Below, piece by piece: positions 16,828 through 24,551 of a DNA stretch of 64,000 nucleotides. The stretch comes from Lentzea californiensis (GTDB taxonomy: Bacteria; Actinomycetota; Actinomycetes; Mycobacteriales; Pseudonocardiaceae), in the NCBI RefSeq assembly GCF_024648825.1, contig NZ_JANBBE010000011.1, forward strand, positions 62,001-126,000, given 5' to 3'. The notes beneath the pieces were generated by a model. That model did no database searches, was not told where the DNA came from, and worked only from the letters and a program-made list of their open reading frames with translations. Numbering within the stretch: the first letter of the stretch is position 1; the number at the start of each line of letters is the position of its first letter. A program made the position numbers and the translations under genes.

Positions 16828-16831
16828 TGCG

Positions 16832-16895
16832 ACACCTTTCCGAATGTGCAGGACAGTTCGGGCGGCGTGGTACGAGACCGTATCGGAAAGGGTGT
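16832..16895 (-). promoter_or_regulatory. 5'-UTR hairpin that would mask the DUF4360 ribosome site
   Basis: On the minus-strand transcript, the arm read from 16895 to 16883 (ACACCCTTTCCGA) pairs with the arm read from 16843 to 16832 (TCGGAAAGGTGT) as 12 bp with one bulged C. The second arm contains the Shine-Dalgarno GGAAAGG, four bases after which (cgca) comes the ATG. Folding would block translation; opening by a protein, RNA or temperature would release it. This is a structure read by eye, not a known riboswitch class. Confidence 0.5.
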
Positions 16896-17059
16896 TGACG
16901 AACCGCCCGCCAAGCAGCCCAACATCGTCGGCGAGAGCACCAAGAATAGTTTTCGGCGGGCCGGGTGAATTGGCGCCCGGGAGTGACCGGAAGCAGTTAT
17001 TTCTGGGTTGCGAAGTACATAGGTGAAGTGTCCACCGCTATGAGAGCGCGCACATGACA

Positions 17060-17087
17060 AAGGCGCATCCGCGGCTGGATGCGCCTT
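17060..17087. terminator. Hairpin terminator
   Basis: AAGGCGCATCC / GGATGCGCCTT form a perfect 11-bp stem with a six-base loop, 15 bp beyond the stop of the leftward ATPase-fold gene. Confidence 0.8.
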
Positions 17088-17102
17088 CGGGTGAAACCGG
17101 GT

Positions 17103-17618
17103 CTAGCGCTGGTGGCCGTTGCCCATCGAGCCACCGAGGCCGAACAGGATGCGCTGGATGAGCTCGGGATCGACGTCCGGCTCGTCGCCCAGCGCCTCCG
17201 CGGCGGGGGAGCGGCGCTTCTCGCGCCGGGGCAGCGGCACCGCGTTGGCGTTCACGCCCGTCGGCAGGGCCAGCTCGCACCAGATCAGCTTGGTGCCGTT
17301 GCCGAGCTGCAGCTCGCCGGTGCGCAGGTCCGGAGACGTCGGCGGCATGATGAACCGGGCCGCCTCCAGCTCGACGACGAGGTAGTCGCCGCTCAGTCGC
17401 AATCGCAGCGTGATCAGCCGCGAGGTTTTCGGATCTGCTGACTCGATGGCGGCTTCGACCAGCGCGCAGGCGACGGCCGAGCACTCCGCGGTCATGTTGC
17501 GCAGGCGCCATTCACCCAGTGTGAAGCGCACGAACAGATCCGCGCAGTTCACCGCGGTGGGCAGCGCGATGAGTGTCAGGTCGTCGACCTGGGCGGTGGT
17601 CTGGGTGTTCGCCTGCAT
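17103..17618 (-). CDS. HATPase-like regulatory protein (degenerate)
   Basis: 171 residues. The layout LRNMTAECSAVACALVEAAIESAD, LRLRLSGDYLVVELE and LGNGTKLIWCELALP follows small anti-sigma/histidine-kinase-like ATPase-domain proteins common near actinobacterial regulators, but the N-box Asn and glycine-rich lids are not clear, so ATP binding is doubtful. The C-terminal 45 residues are charged and disordered-looking. It has its own terminator and a 200-bp upstream gap, so is probably monocistronic. A role as a signalling adaptor is inference. Confidence 0.6.
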   Translation of the reverse strand: MQANTQTTAQVDDLTLIALPTAVNCADLFVRFTLGEWRLRNMTAECSAVACALVEAAIESADPKTSRLITLRLRLSGDYLVVELEAARFIMPPTSPDLRTGELQLGNGTKLIWCELALPTGVNANAVPLPRREKRRSPAAEALGDEPDVDPELIQRILFGLGGSMGNGHQR

Positions 17619-17819
17619 GCTGCCTCCGATTCGCGTGCGGCGCGCGACTCCGCGACAGTCACCCGAATGGCCGTCACGGTGAGCGGGAATCTACATGGGT
17701 ATACGCGGGAAGCAATGGTCCGGTTGACTCACCCGTCAAAAGTCACGTGTGGGTCACGAAGAGGAGGCCCATTGCTCACTGTGAGTATAGCGCCGGGCCC
17801 CCTCCGTGATCATCTTGGG
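17619..17819. other. Intergenic region, probable promoter of ATPase-fold gene
   Basis: I see no convincing coding frame here; a plus-strand frame that crosses it has poor codon bias and runs antisense through the decayed DUF4360 copy. The stretch 17725-17785, less GC-rich than its surroundings, contains a TTGACT element and the repeated GTCACG/GGTCACG, consistent with a leftward promoter. Confidence 0.35.
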
Positions 17820-18075
17820 TCAGCATCGCTCCCAGGCGAACCGATAGCGGGTCTTGATGCTCCCGTCTGTGTAATCCATCGACACGAACGCCGGCCGGTT
17901 CGCCGAGTTCGTGAATGTCGCAGCTCGGATTTCATGTTCGGGTGCCGCGCCGCGCCGCGCGGGAGCGAACACGAGCTCCGCTACCTCGTCGATCCGCAAG
18001 CGGCCTGGGTGGTGCAGTCGCCGTGAATGACGTGTTGTCGCCGGAAGTCGCTCCGAAATAGTTCACGGATGGCGG
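17820..18075 (-). pseudogene. Decayed DUF4360 copy
   Basis: Read leftward, three different frames together give pieces of a DUF4360 C-terminal half: NYFGATSGDN, then GDCTTQAACGSTR ending in a stop, then a third frame ending FVSMDYTDGSIKTRYRFAWERC and a TGA at 17820. These match FMAMDSTDGSIETVYHFNWKKC and neighbouring blocks of the intact gene at 16201-16827. At least two frameshifts and an internal stop are needed, and no N-terminal half or signal peptide remains. This is a local duplicate in decay. Confidence 0.65.
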
Positions 18076-18090
18076 CGTGCGGCGGACGTT

Positions 18091-18149
18091 GTCTTAAATT
18101 CACTTAAGTCGTGGACGACCGACCGGGCGAAGTTAAATATATTTAAGAC
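18091..18149. repeat. AT-rich palindromic island
   Basis: In a GC-rich background this stretch holds TTAAATATATTTAA (18133-18146, a perfect palindrome), GTCTTAAAT (18091-18099) inverted as ATTTAAGAC (18141-18149), and a further CTTAAG. It may be an operator array or the abandoned promoter of the decayed DUF4360 copy. The following 18150-18390 shows no gene. Confidence 0.55.
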
Positions 18150-18393
18150 AGATTAATCGTCTGAACGGGGGAGTGGGGACGATCAGCGGTCGGCTAACTT
18201 CATGTCAGATCGCACAAACCGATCCGACCCAGACCCACTGAATACGCTGGTCCCTACACCTGGCGCCGAGAGCCCCGGCTGATCCACCTCGTTACACCGG
18301 TGTGGGAAAGGCAAGCGCGCACTGCTCATCGGGTTCCTCCCTCCTGCTCGGGACCTGGTGGTGCGGCAGCGGTGCCGCGCAGCCGGCCGGTGC

Positions 18394-18438
18394 CCGCCGG
18401 CGGCGCTGGACCCGTCCCACGGTCCGCGCCGCCGGCGG
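18394..18438 (-). terminator. Terminator of the two-component operon
   Basis: A 13-bp GC stem (18394-18406 with 18426-18438) continued, after a one-base bulge, by GGACC/GGTCC, with an eight-base loop. It lies just beyond the histidine kinase stop. Confidence 0.75.
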
Positions 18439-18455
18439 TGTTCGTCTTTCGGCCC

Positions 18456-19736
18456 CTAGAGCCTCCGGAGCCTCAATTGCACGCGTGCGCCGCCCAACGG
18501 TCCGCGGTCGACGTGGAGAGAACCTCCCGTGGCCTCCGCGGCACGGCGGGCGATGTCGAGCCCCAGCCCGGTGGAACCACCGCCGCTGGCGCCACGCCGC
18601 ACCGCCTGGGCGGAGTCCGCGATGCCCGGACCCGCGTCCTCGACCACCAGGGCCACCAGGTCGGCCTGGTGCACCAGCGTCACGGCGAACCGCGTGCCCT
18701 CCCGCGTGTAGCGGAAGACGTTGCCCAGCAACGCGTCCAGCGCGGCCGCGAGATCGGCGCGGGACAGCGGCACGGGGGCGGGCCGGTCGGCGCCGCGGAC
18801 TGTCCAGGGCCGTTCCTGGTCGTCGGCGAGCGCGGACCAGAACACCAGCCGGTCGCGCACCACCTCCGCCGCGTCGGCACCGCTGTCGTCGGGCTGCAGG
18901 CCGGAGCGGGCGATCTTGATGATCTCGTCGACCTCCCTCTCGAGGCCCTGGACGGCCTCCCGGACGCGGTCCGCCCCTGGACCGCTCCCGAGCGTGTCCG
19001 CGTCCAGGAGAAGGGCCGTGAGAGGCGTTCTGAGGCGGTGCGAGAGGTCGGCGACCACCTCGCGTTCGGCGGCGAGCAGGTGCCGGACGCGTTCGGCCAT
19101 GGCGTTGAAGGCCTTGCCGACCTCCTCGAACTCCGGCGGGCCCTTCACCGCGACACGCGCCGTGAGGTCGCCCTGGCCCATCCGGCGCGCGCCTTCGGCC
19201 AACGCCCTGGTGGCTTTGACGGCCCGTGCGCCCAGGCGGTCGGCCACGAGCACCGAACCGGCGACCAGGCCGACCGCGACGCCCGCCAGCACCCACCAGG
19301 TGCCGATCACGCCGTGGGTCAGCTGCTCGTGCGGCACGAACGCCTCGACGATCGCGATCCCGTTCTCGCTGGTGGCCAGCGGCTGCAGGTAGGCCACGCC
19401 GTCGGGCTTCTCGACCGTGGACGCCGTCGCGAGCTTCTGGGCCTTCTGCAGGTCCGCGGCGGTGATGTGCGAGGAACCGTAGGTGCCGGCCGGAACGCTG
19501 AGGTGCACGGCCAGCCGCTGCTGAGCGCCGTACCGGGTGCTCCTGATCACCTGGCGGATCTCCTGCGGCTTGCGGGTGATCAGCAACGTCTGCGTCATCG
19601 CGCCGGCCTGTTTCTCGGCCTCGCTCAGGGCGCGGTTGTACGCGGAGTTCTTCACGACGATCGCCAGCGGGATGAGGAACGCCAGCGCCACCATGCTGGT
19701 CGCCGCGAGAGCGACCAGCACCAGTGACCGCCTCAT
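18456..19736 (-). CDS. Sensor histidine kinase
   Basis: 426 residues. Transmembrane helices at ~7-29 and ~145-167 enclose an extracytoplasmic sensor loop (~30-144) rich in basic residues. Then come a HAMP linker (AEGARRMGQGDLTARVAV), the phosphoacceptor helix VVADLSHRLRTPLTALLL (His near 232), N-box LGNVFRYTREG, and lids DAGPGIAD and GSTGLGLDIARR. Its ATG overlaps the response regulator stop (ATGA), so the pair is translationally coupled. The signal is unknown; the neighbouring anchored protein may belong to the pathway. Confidence 0.95.
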   Translation of the reverse strand: MRRSLVLVALAATSMVALAFLIPLAIVVKNSAYNRALSEAEKQAGAMTQTLLITRKPQEIRQVIRSTRYGAQQRLAVHLSVPAGTYGSSHITAADLQKAQKLATASTVEKPDGVAYLQPLATSENGIAIVEAFVPHEQLTHGVIGTWWVLAGVAVGLVAGSVLVADRLGARAVKATRALAEGARRMGQGDLTARVAVKGPPEFEEVGKAFNAMAERVRHLLAAEREVVADLSHRLRTPLTALLLDADTLGSGPGADRVREAVQGLEREVDEIIKIARSGLQPDDSGADAAEVVRDRLVFWSALADDQERPWTVRGADRPAPVPLSRADLAAALDALLGNVFRYTREGTRFAVTLVHQADLVALVVEDAGPGIADSAQAVRRGASGGGSTGLGLDIARRAAEATGGSLHVDRGPLGGARVQLRLRRL

Positions 19737-20398
19737 TGCGGAGCGACCATGCGCACGCCGACCCCTCGCACCGTGTGCAGATAACGCGGCTGCGCGGCTC
19801 GCTCACCGAGCTTGCGGCGCAACCACGACAGGTGGACGTCGAGCGTCTGGTCGTCGCGGTGGGACGGCCAGAGGCTCGCGAGGATCTCCGCCCGCGGCAC
19901 CACCTCCCCCTGCCGTGCCGCGAGGTAGGAGAGCAGCTCGAACTCCTTGTGCGTCAAGGAGAGCTCCTGGCCGTCCACTGTGGCCCTGCGGAGGTGCACG
20001 TCGATCTCCAGGCCGCCGATCACGAGCTGCTTGCTGTCGCGCGCACGCCGCAGCACCGCCTGCAGGCGGGCTTCGAGGTGCTCGCTGGAGAAGGGTTTGA
20101 CGAGGTAGTCGTCCGCGCCCGCGTTGAGCAGCCGGACGATGCCGGCCTCGTCGTCGCGGGCGGTCGCGATGACCACCGGGGTGTTCGTGACGCCCCGGAT
20201 CATCCGCAGCGCGTCACCGCCGTCGAGGTCCGGGAGCCCGAGGTCGAGCACCACGACGTCGTAGTCGTTCGCGGTGACTTCCCGCAAAGCCTCGATCGCG
20301 AGCGCGACACCGTGCACGATGTGGCCCTGGACGGTGAGAGCGCGGGTGATCGCCGCCCGCACCACCGGGTCGTCTTCGACCAGCAGTACTGATGCCAT
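19733..20398 (-). CDS. OmpR-family response regulator
   Basis: 221 residues. Receiver residues are visible: the acidic pair in VEDD (9-10), phosphoacceptor Asp52 in VVLDLGLPD and the Lys of YLVKPF. The C-terminal winged helix includes LTHKEFELLSYLAARQGEVVPRAEI-type sequence and LDVHLSWLRRKLGE, diagnostic of OmpR/PhoB. The partner kinase follows with a four-base overlap. The start codon shares CATG with a potential upstream start of the divergent gene, so the promoter must lie inside that neighbour. Confidence 0.95.
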   Translation of the reverse strand: MASVLLVEDDPVVRAAITRALTVQGHIVHGVALAIEALREVTANDYDVVVLDLGLPDLDGGDALRMIRGVTNTPVVIATARDDEAGIVRLLNAGADDYLVKPFSSEHLEARLQAVLRRARDSKQLVIGGLEIDVHLRRATVDGQELSLTHKEFELLSYLAARQGEVVPRAEILASLWPSHRDDQTLDVHLSWLRRKLGERAAQPRYLHTVRGVGVRMVAPQ

Positions 20399-20423
20399 GA
20401 GCCGCTACAGGAGGATTGCCGCA

Positions 20424-20984
20424 GTGAGACGGTCCGTCGGATACCTGGTCGCCTGGGCGGTGGTGACCGCGGTCGCCGTCGGACTGTCGTGGTTCGGCAT
20501 CCGGTGGGCGATGGAACCCGCGCCCGTCGCCGCCGTGGGGGTCACGACGGGTTCGGCCGTGCTGCCGATGCCGACGATCACCTCCCTGACCGTCCCGGTG
20601 CCCGAGCCCGGCGCCTCCGCCGGCACCCCGCCTCCGCCTGTCACGCCTTCGTCCACCAGGCCTCCTGTCGTCACCACGTCATCTGTTCCGGCTCCTCCCA
20701 GTAGTACGGATGCGCGTCCCACCTCGGCTCAATCTCCGCAGGGGGAATGGCAGGCGGACGGCTCCTACGTCCACGCGTTCCACCTGCAGGGCGGTGACGT
20801 GGTCGTGCGCTACCGGCCGCAGGGGGTGCAGGCGCTGTCGGCCACACCCTCGGACGGGTACTCGGTGTCCGTGGAACAGCCCGGCGGGCCGCTGGTGGTG
20901 AACTTCCGCAACGCCGCCGGCCGGTTGTCCAGGCTGGAAGCGACCTGGAACAACGGGCCGACGGCGAAGGTGATCGAGCAGTAG
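20424..20984 (+). CDS. Membrane-anchored extracytoplasmic protein
   Basis: 186 residues from GTG 20424, chosen because AGGAGG (20409-20414) stands nine bases before it; an ATG at 20397 is in frame but has no such site. One transmembrane helix (VGYLVAWAVVTAVAVGLSWF) is followed by a Pro/Thr/Ser-rich linker and a folded C-terminal ~80 residues (QADGSYVHAFHLQGGDVVVRY, NNGPTAKVI). No family is recognised. Divergent placement next to a two-component system suggests a target or accessory sensor. Confidence 0.72.
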   Translation: MRRSVGYLVAWAVVTAVAVGLSWFGIRWAMEPAPVAAVGVTTGSAVLPMPTITSLTVPVPEPGASAGTPPPPVTPSSTRPPVVTTSSVPAPPSSTDARPTSAQSPQGEWQADGSYVHAFHLQGGDVVVRYRPQGVQALSATPSDGYSVSVEQPGGPLVVNFRNAAGRLSRLEATWNNGPTAKVIEQ

Positions 20985-21033
20985 CACGCGGGGACCTTTC
21001 GTACTGCATGTCAGTACGAAAGGTCCCCGCGTG
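20985..21033. terminator. Very strong bidirectional terminator
   Basis: A perfect 22-bp inverted repeat (20985-21006 with 21012-21033) with a five-base loop begins at the base after the anchored-protein stop and serves the convergent GH88 gene too. Confidence 0.9.
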
Positions 21034-21048
21034 CCATGTGAACAGTGG

Positions 21049-22254
21049 TCAGAGGCCGATGGCCTTGGCGATCTGCGTGGGCTTGAGCACCCGCAGGATC
21101 GCCTCGTACAGGTAGTAGTCGCCGTACGGCAGCGAGATCTCCACACCGTCCTCGGACGGGCGGTTGCGGGTGCCGCGGGCCAGGATCGCCTCGGCCCGCG
21201 TCGACCTGGTCGTCAGGCAGGTGGCGACCAGGCCGTCGAGGATCCCCAGCGCCCGGTCGCGGTAGCGGCTCGTGCCGGTGGCCTTGGCCAGGTCGAGCAG
21301 GCCGCACGCCATGATCGCGCCCGCCGACGAGTCCTTGATGTCGTGGACGCCCAGCGGCGAGCGGTAGTCCCACACCGGCACGCCGTCCGGGGTGAGCACC
21401 GACAGCGCGTAGTCGGACATCTTGCGTGCGGTGTCACGGAACTCGCGCAGGCCCGTGCGCCGGTACATGGTCGTGAAGCCGTAGATGCCCCACGCCTGGC
21501 CGCGCGCCCAGCACGACGTCGGGCTGTAGCCCTGCACGGTGTTCGGGCCGATGGCCGCGCCGGTGTCCGGGTCGAAGTCGAACACGTGCGGGGTCGAGCC
21601 GTCCGGGCGCAGGAAGTGGGTCTGGGTGGTCCTGGCGTGGGCGATCGCGATGTCCAGGAACTTGCGGTCGCCGGTCTGCTCGGTGGCGAACGCGAGCAGG
21701 TCCAGGTTCATCATCGTGTCGATGATGACGCGGCCCGCGTTGCCCGGCGTGCCGAGCCTGCCCCACGCGCGGATGAACTTGCCGGTGGCGTTCCAGCGCT
21801 GGATGAGCGTGCTGGCGGCGTCGACGGCGCCGTCACGCCACTTCGTGTCGCCGGTGAGCCGGTACGCGGTGACCCAGGAGGGGTAGAAGAGGAACCCCAG
21901 GTCGTGGTCGCGCGGGTCCAGGCGCCGCGGTGCCAGCCGGTCGTTGGCGGCCTCGGCGAGCGCGCGGAACTGGGCGTCGCCGCTGTCGAGGTGCGCGAGC
22001 CACAGGGTGCCCGGCCAGAAGCCGCCGACCCAGCCGCCGTCGGCGACGTAGGTCCACTTCTCGGCCCTGGTGATCTCCGGGAACGAGGTGACGCCGGGGG
22101 CGACCGCCTTCAGCTTGGTGTTGCCGTGGTCGAGGGCCGCACGGAGGGTGGCGGGCGAAGCGGCAGCTTCTCCCGCACCGACGGCCATGCCCGCTCCGGA
22201 GAGCAGGGGAGTGGCCGCAGCGGACGCCAGAAGGGTGCGTCGAGACAGATTCAC
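21049..22254 (-). CDS. Secreted GH88-like unsaturated glucuronyl hydrolase
   Basis: 401 residues from GTG 22254, giving a Tat-like leader (NLSRRTLLASAAATPLLSGAG). The alpha/alpha-barrel pattern of GH88 is clear: DGGWVGGFWPGTLWLAHL, GFLFYPSW, GRVIIDTMMNLDLLAFA (containing the expected catalytic Asp), GYSPTSCWARGQAWGIYGF and SSAGAIMACGLLDLA. GH88 enzymes remove the unsaturated uronic acid left by polysaccharide lyases. An alginate-lyase-like gene elsewhere in the window carries the same upstream palindrome, so the two may act in sequence. Confidence 0.88.
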   Translation of the reverse strand: MNLSRRTLLASAAATPLLSGAGMAVGAGEAAASPATLRAALDHGNTKLKAVAPGVTSFPEITRAEKWTYVADGGWVGGFWPGTLWLAHLDSGDAQFRALAEAANDRLAPRRLDPRDHDLGFLFYPSWVTAYRLTGDTKWRDGAVDAASTLIQRWNATGKFIRAWGRLGTPGNAGRVIIDTMMNLDLLAFATEQTGDRKFLDIAIAHARTTQTHFLRPDGSTPHVFDFDPDTGAAIGPNTVQGYSPTSCWARGQAWGIYGFTTMYRRTGLREFRDTARKMSDYALSVLTPDGVPVWDYRSPLGVHDIKDSSAGAIMACGLLDLAKATGTSRYRDRALGILDGLVATCLTTRSTRAEAILARGTRNRPSEDGVEISLPYGDYYLYEAILRVLKPTQIAKAIGL

Positions 22255-22441
22255 GAGACCGTCCAGTCCCTTTCTTCGTCTTGCGCCCGGCGCCACCCTG
22301 CCAGATCGGATCAAGGACTGTAAAGGTGCGTCAAAAAATTGATTCTTCCGTCTTGTCCGGTGCCGCTGAACAGCGTAAAGGCTGCCGTCGCGGAGAATCA
22401 GGTATATGAACTTCCTGGAATCCGACGTTGTAAAAGGAATT

Positions 22442-22457
22442 GTTCACCCTTGTGAAC
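22442..22457. promoter_or_regulatory. Palindromic operator candidate GTTCAC-N4-GTGAAC
   Basis: Perfect six-base arms with a CCTT spacer, 188 bp upstream of the GH88 start in a 213-bp AT-richer gap. The same arms occur before the alginate-lyase-like gene (43578-43593) and, with one mismatch, before the chitinase (54085-54100). The rest of the gap 22255-22441 holds only promoter-like sequence. Confidence 0.5.
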
Positions 22458-22467
22458 GATTCGGTGT

Positions 22468-23454
22468 TCAGGCGCGGAAGAGAACGGCGTCGAGATGGTG
22501 TGGGCTCAGGCCGTGGCGCCGCTTGAACGGGGCGTTGCCCCGGCCGTCCTCGAGCGTCGGCAGGCCCAGGCGGATCGCGAGCCGGACCGACTCGGCGAAC
22601 AGCGCGCCGTACGGGCTGTAGTTGCCGTCGACGCCGTAGTCGACGCCACAGGTCCAGGTGTGGAAGCGGGTGGCGTCGGTGAGGCAGACGCCGGCCGCGA
22701 CGAGCCTGCCGCGCTGGCGCACCTCGATCACGTGCGCCAGGTCGCCCAGCGCCGCCACGAACCTCGCGAAGGTGGTGCCGGGGTGGTACCCGTTGTCCTC
22801 GAAGCGGCTGGCGGTCTTGGCGCACAGCAGGGTGATCTCGTCGAGCGAGGCGTGGTCGACGGGGAGGGCCTCGGCGGTGACGCCGGCCTCGGCCGATCTT
22901 CGTTCGTTGCGGCGCAGGTTCGCTCTCGCCCGCAAGCTCAGGCTCGCGAGGTACTGCTCGTAGGTGGTGAGGCCGGTGGCCCACCGGTCCGTCAGGTGGC
23001 GCGCGGGCAGGCCGGCCGCACGCAGCGCCTGCGACAGCGCACCGCCGCGCTGCACGTTCATGAAACCGCACCAGCGCGCACCGAGGATCGACGCCGTGCG
23101 GATCATGGAGTCCAGCAACCTCGGCAGCACCTGCGCGGTGGCGGGCACGTGCGCGTCGTAGCAGTGCCACGTGTGGCTGAGCAGTGCGGGCTCGCCGACC
23201 GCCTCCGGGTAGACCTCGTGCAGGAGGCGCAACGGGTTCGCGGCCGTCTGGAGGTAGGCGGGCATGACGGCGACCGGCTTGCCGCCGTCGCGCGCCACGA
23301 AGTACGCGAACGCGTCGACGGCCGTCAGCGGGGACTGTTCGTAGGCACTGACGTACGCGTGCCGGTAGAACACCGGTGCACCTGCCTGGCGCACCACCGA
23401 ATCCCAATCGGCAGAATCGATTTCCCTTATGCTGTTGGAGAATTCGACGTGCAC
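22468..23454 (-). CDS. GNAT/FemAB-like acyltransferase
   Basis: 328 residues from GTG 23454. The C-terminal half contains SLSLRARANLRRNERRSAEAG, RFVAALGDLAHVIEVRQRGRLVAAGVCL and GNYSPYGALFAESVRLAI, matching the peptidoglycan-recognition/BioF2-like acetyltransferase family (Acetyltransf_6), tandem GNAT folds related to FemABX. Such enzymes aminoacylate or acylate wall precursors or polysaccharides. It starts four bases after the phosphodiesterase gene stops, so the two form an operon. Substrate unknown. Confidence 0.78.
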   Translation of the reverse strand: MHVEFSNSIREIDSADWDSVVRQAGAPVFYRHAYVSAYEQSPLTAVDAFAYFVARDGGKPVAVMPAYLQTAANPLRLLHEVYPEAVGEPALLSHTWHCYDAHVPATAQVLPRLLDSMIRTASILGARWCGFMNVQRGGALSQALRAAGLPARHLTDRWATGLTTYEQYLASLSLRARANLRRNERRSAEAGVTAEALPVDHASLDEITLLCAKTASRFEDNGYHPGTTFARFVAALGDLAHVIEVRQRGRLVAAGVCLTDATRFHTWTCGVDYGVDGNYSPYGALFAESVRLAIRLGLPTLEDGRGNAPFKRRHGLSPHHLDAVLFRA

Positions 23455-23458
23455 TCGC

Positions 23459-24442
23459 TCACTGTACGGCTTGCCAGACGGCGAAGGGGACGTCGATCTC
23501 GTCGCGGCTCAGGCCACCGTGCTCGTAGCGCACCGAGGGGTCCGCAAGGGGGAACCGCGGCGACGCGGCCACCGCGACGACCGGTCCGGCCTCGGGCTGC
23601 GGCAGGCCGAGATCGGTGGCGTGGTGGACGGTCGCCGTGTCGCCCAGAGCCGTTGCCACGCGGTCGAAAACGACCTCCAGCCGATCGGCCTTCGGGTAGA
23701 GCCAGCGCATGCGGCCGGCGCCGCCGGAGGGGATGACGCACTCCTCGCGCACGATCGCGTCCCAGGCCTCGACGAGCTCCGGATCGGGGTCGACGGGGAC
23801 CATGCCGTGGTCGGAGTGCGCCACGACGGTCCAACCCTGTGCGGCCCAACGGGAAGCGTGCGCGTCCAGTCGGAGCATGGCCTCGTGCACCGACTCGTCG
23901 TAACCGTGGCGGTGCACGTAGTCGTCGATGTTGACGTACGTCCAGAGGAACCGCGCGTCCTTGAGCGCCTTGTCGAGATCGGCGACGACGTTGGCGACGA
24001 GCAGCGGCGGGTCCTCGGACTGCGCCACGAGTTTGTGCCTGGCGGGCGCGGGTATCCGGGTGCACCCTCGAAGCAGTGCCTGCGCCCAGCTTCCTTCGAG
24101 GAAGTCGAGTTCGCGGGCGAGCACGGTCGCTCCGTGCCGTTCGAGCACCGTCGGCAGGGCGGGGATCGCGGGCATGCCGTTCATGGCGTGCACGAGCCCG
24201 GATCCGTTGCGGTACACCGATCCCGGCACCCGGTGGACGTCGGCGGGAACGCCGGTCAGCGCCGTCAGCAACGCCGTCGCGGACGTCGGCGGCACCGTCG
24301 AGGACAGCGTGGCGATGGAGGCCGGCAGCCAGGACTGTTTGGCCACGTCCGACGAGAGACCGTCGACCGCCAGCACGATTACGCCGGAATGTGCCTTGCC
24401 GAGGGCGTGTTCGAGCCGGGAAGGTATCTCCGCCAGTGACAT
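23459..24442 (-). CDS. Alkaline phosphatase superfamily phosphodiesterase
   Basis: 327 residues from ATG 24442 (an ATG at 24460 is also possible). The metal and nucleophile landmarks of nucleotide pyrophosphatase/phosphodiesterases are present: VLAVDGLSSD, VPPTSATALLTAL (Thr/Ser nucleophile region), YVNIDDYVHRHG, VVAHSDHGMVPV and YEHGGLSRDE. No signal peptide is seen, so it is probably cytoplasmic. Paired with the GNAT gene. The substrate class (nucleotide, phosphonate or sulfate) cannot be set from sequence. Confidence 0.82.
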   Translation of the reverse strand: MSLAEIPSRLEHALGKAHSGVIVLAVDGLSSDVAKQSWLPASIATLSSTVPPTSATALLTALTGVPADVHRVPGSVYRNGSGLVHAMNGMPAIPALPTVLERHGATVLARELDFLEGSWAQALLRGCTRIPAPARHKLVAQSEDPPLLVANVVADLDKALKDARFLWTYVNIDDYVHRHGYDESVHEAMLRLDAHASRWAAQGWTVVAHSDHGMVPVDPDPELVEAWDAIVREECVIPSGGAGRMRWLYPKADRLEVVFDRVATALGDTATVHHATDLGLPQPEAGPVVAVAASPRFPLADPSVRYEHGGLSRDEIDVPFAVWQAVQ

Positions 24443-24551
24443 TCGGTGACTGTAACGCATCTCATCGGGTCAAGATTGCTCGTTCGGGGCCTCAGTTCCG
24501 CACAATGGCTGCCGATGGGGTAAAGAAGACTTGGTAGAAGGAAGGTGGCGG

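Noticed and set aside
17667-18026. Plus-strand frame of 119 codons in the 17.6-18.0 kb gap
   Set aside because: Poor codon bias, no ribosome site, and it is antisense to the decayed DUF4360 copy.
22442-22457. PHO box (PhoP) as explanation of the GTTCAC palindromes
   Set aside because: PhoP boxes are direct repeats at 11-bp spacing; these sites are inverted repeats with a 4-base spacer. Not excluded, but a worse fit.
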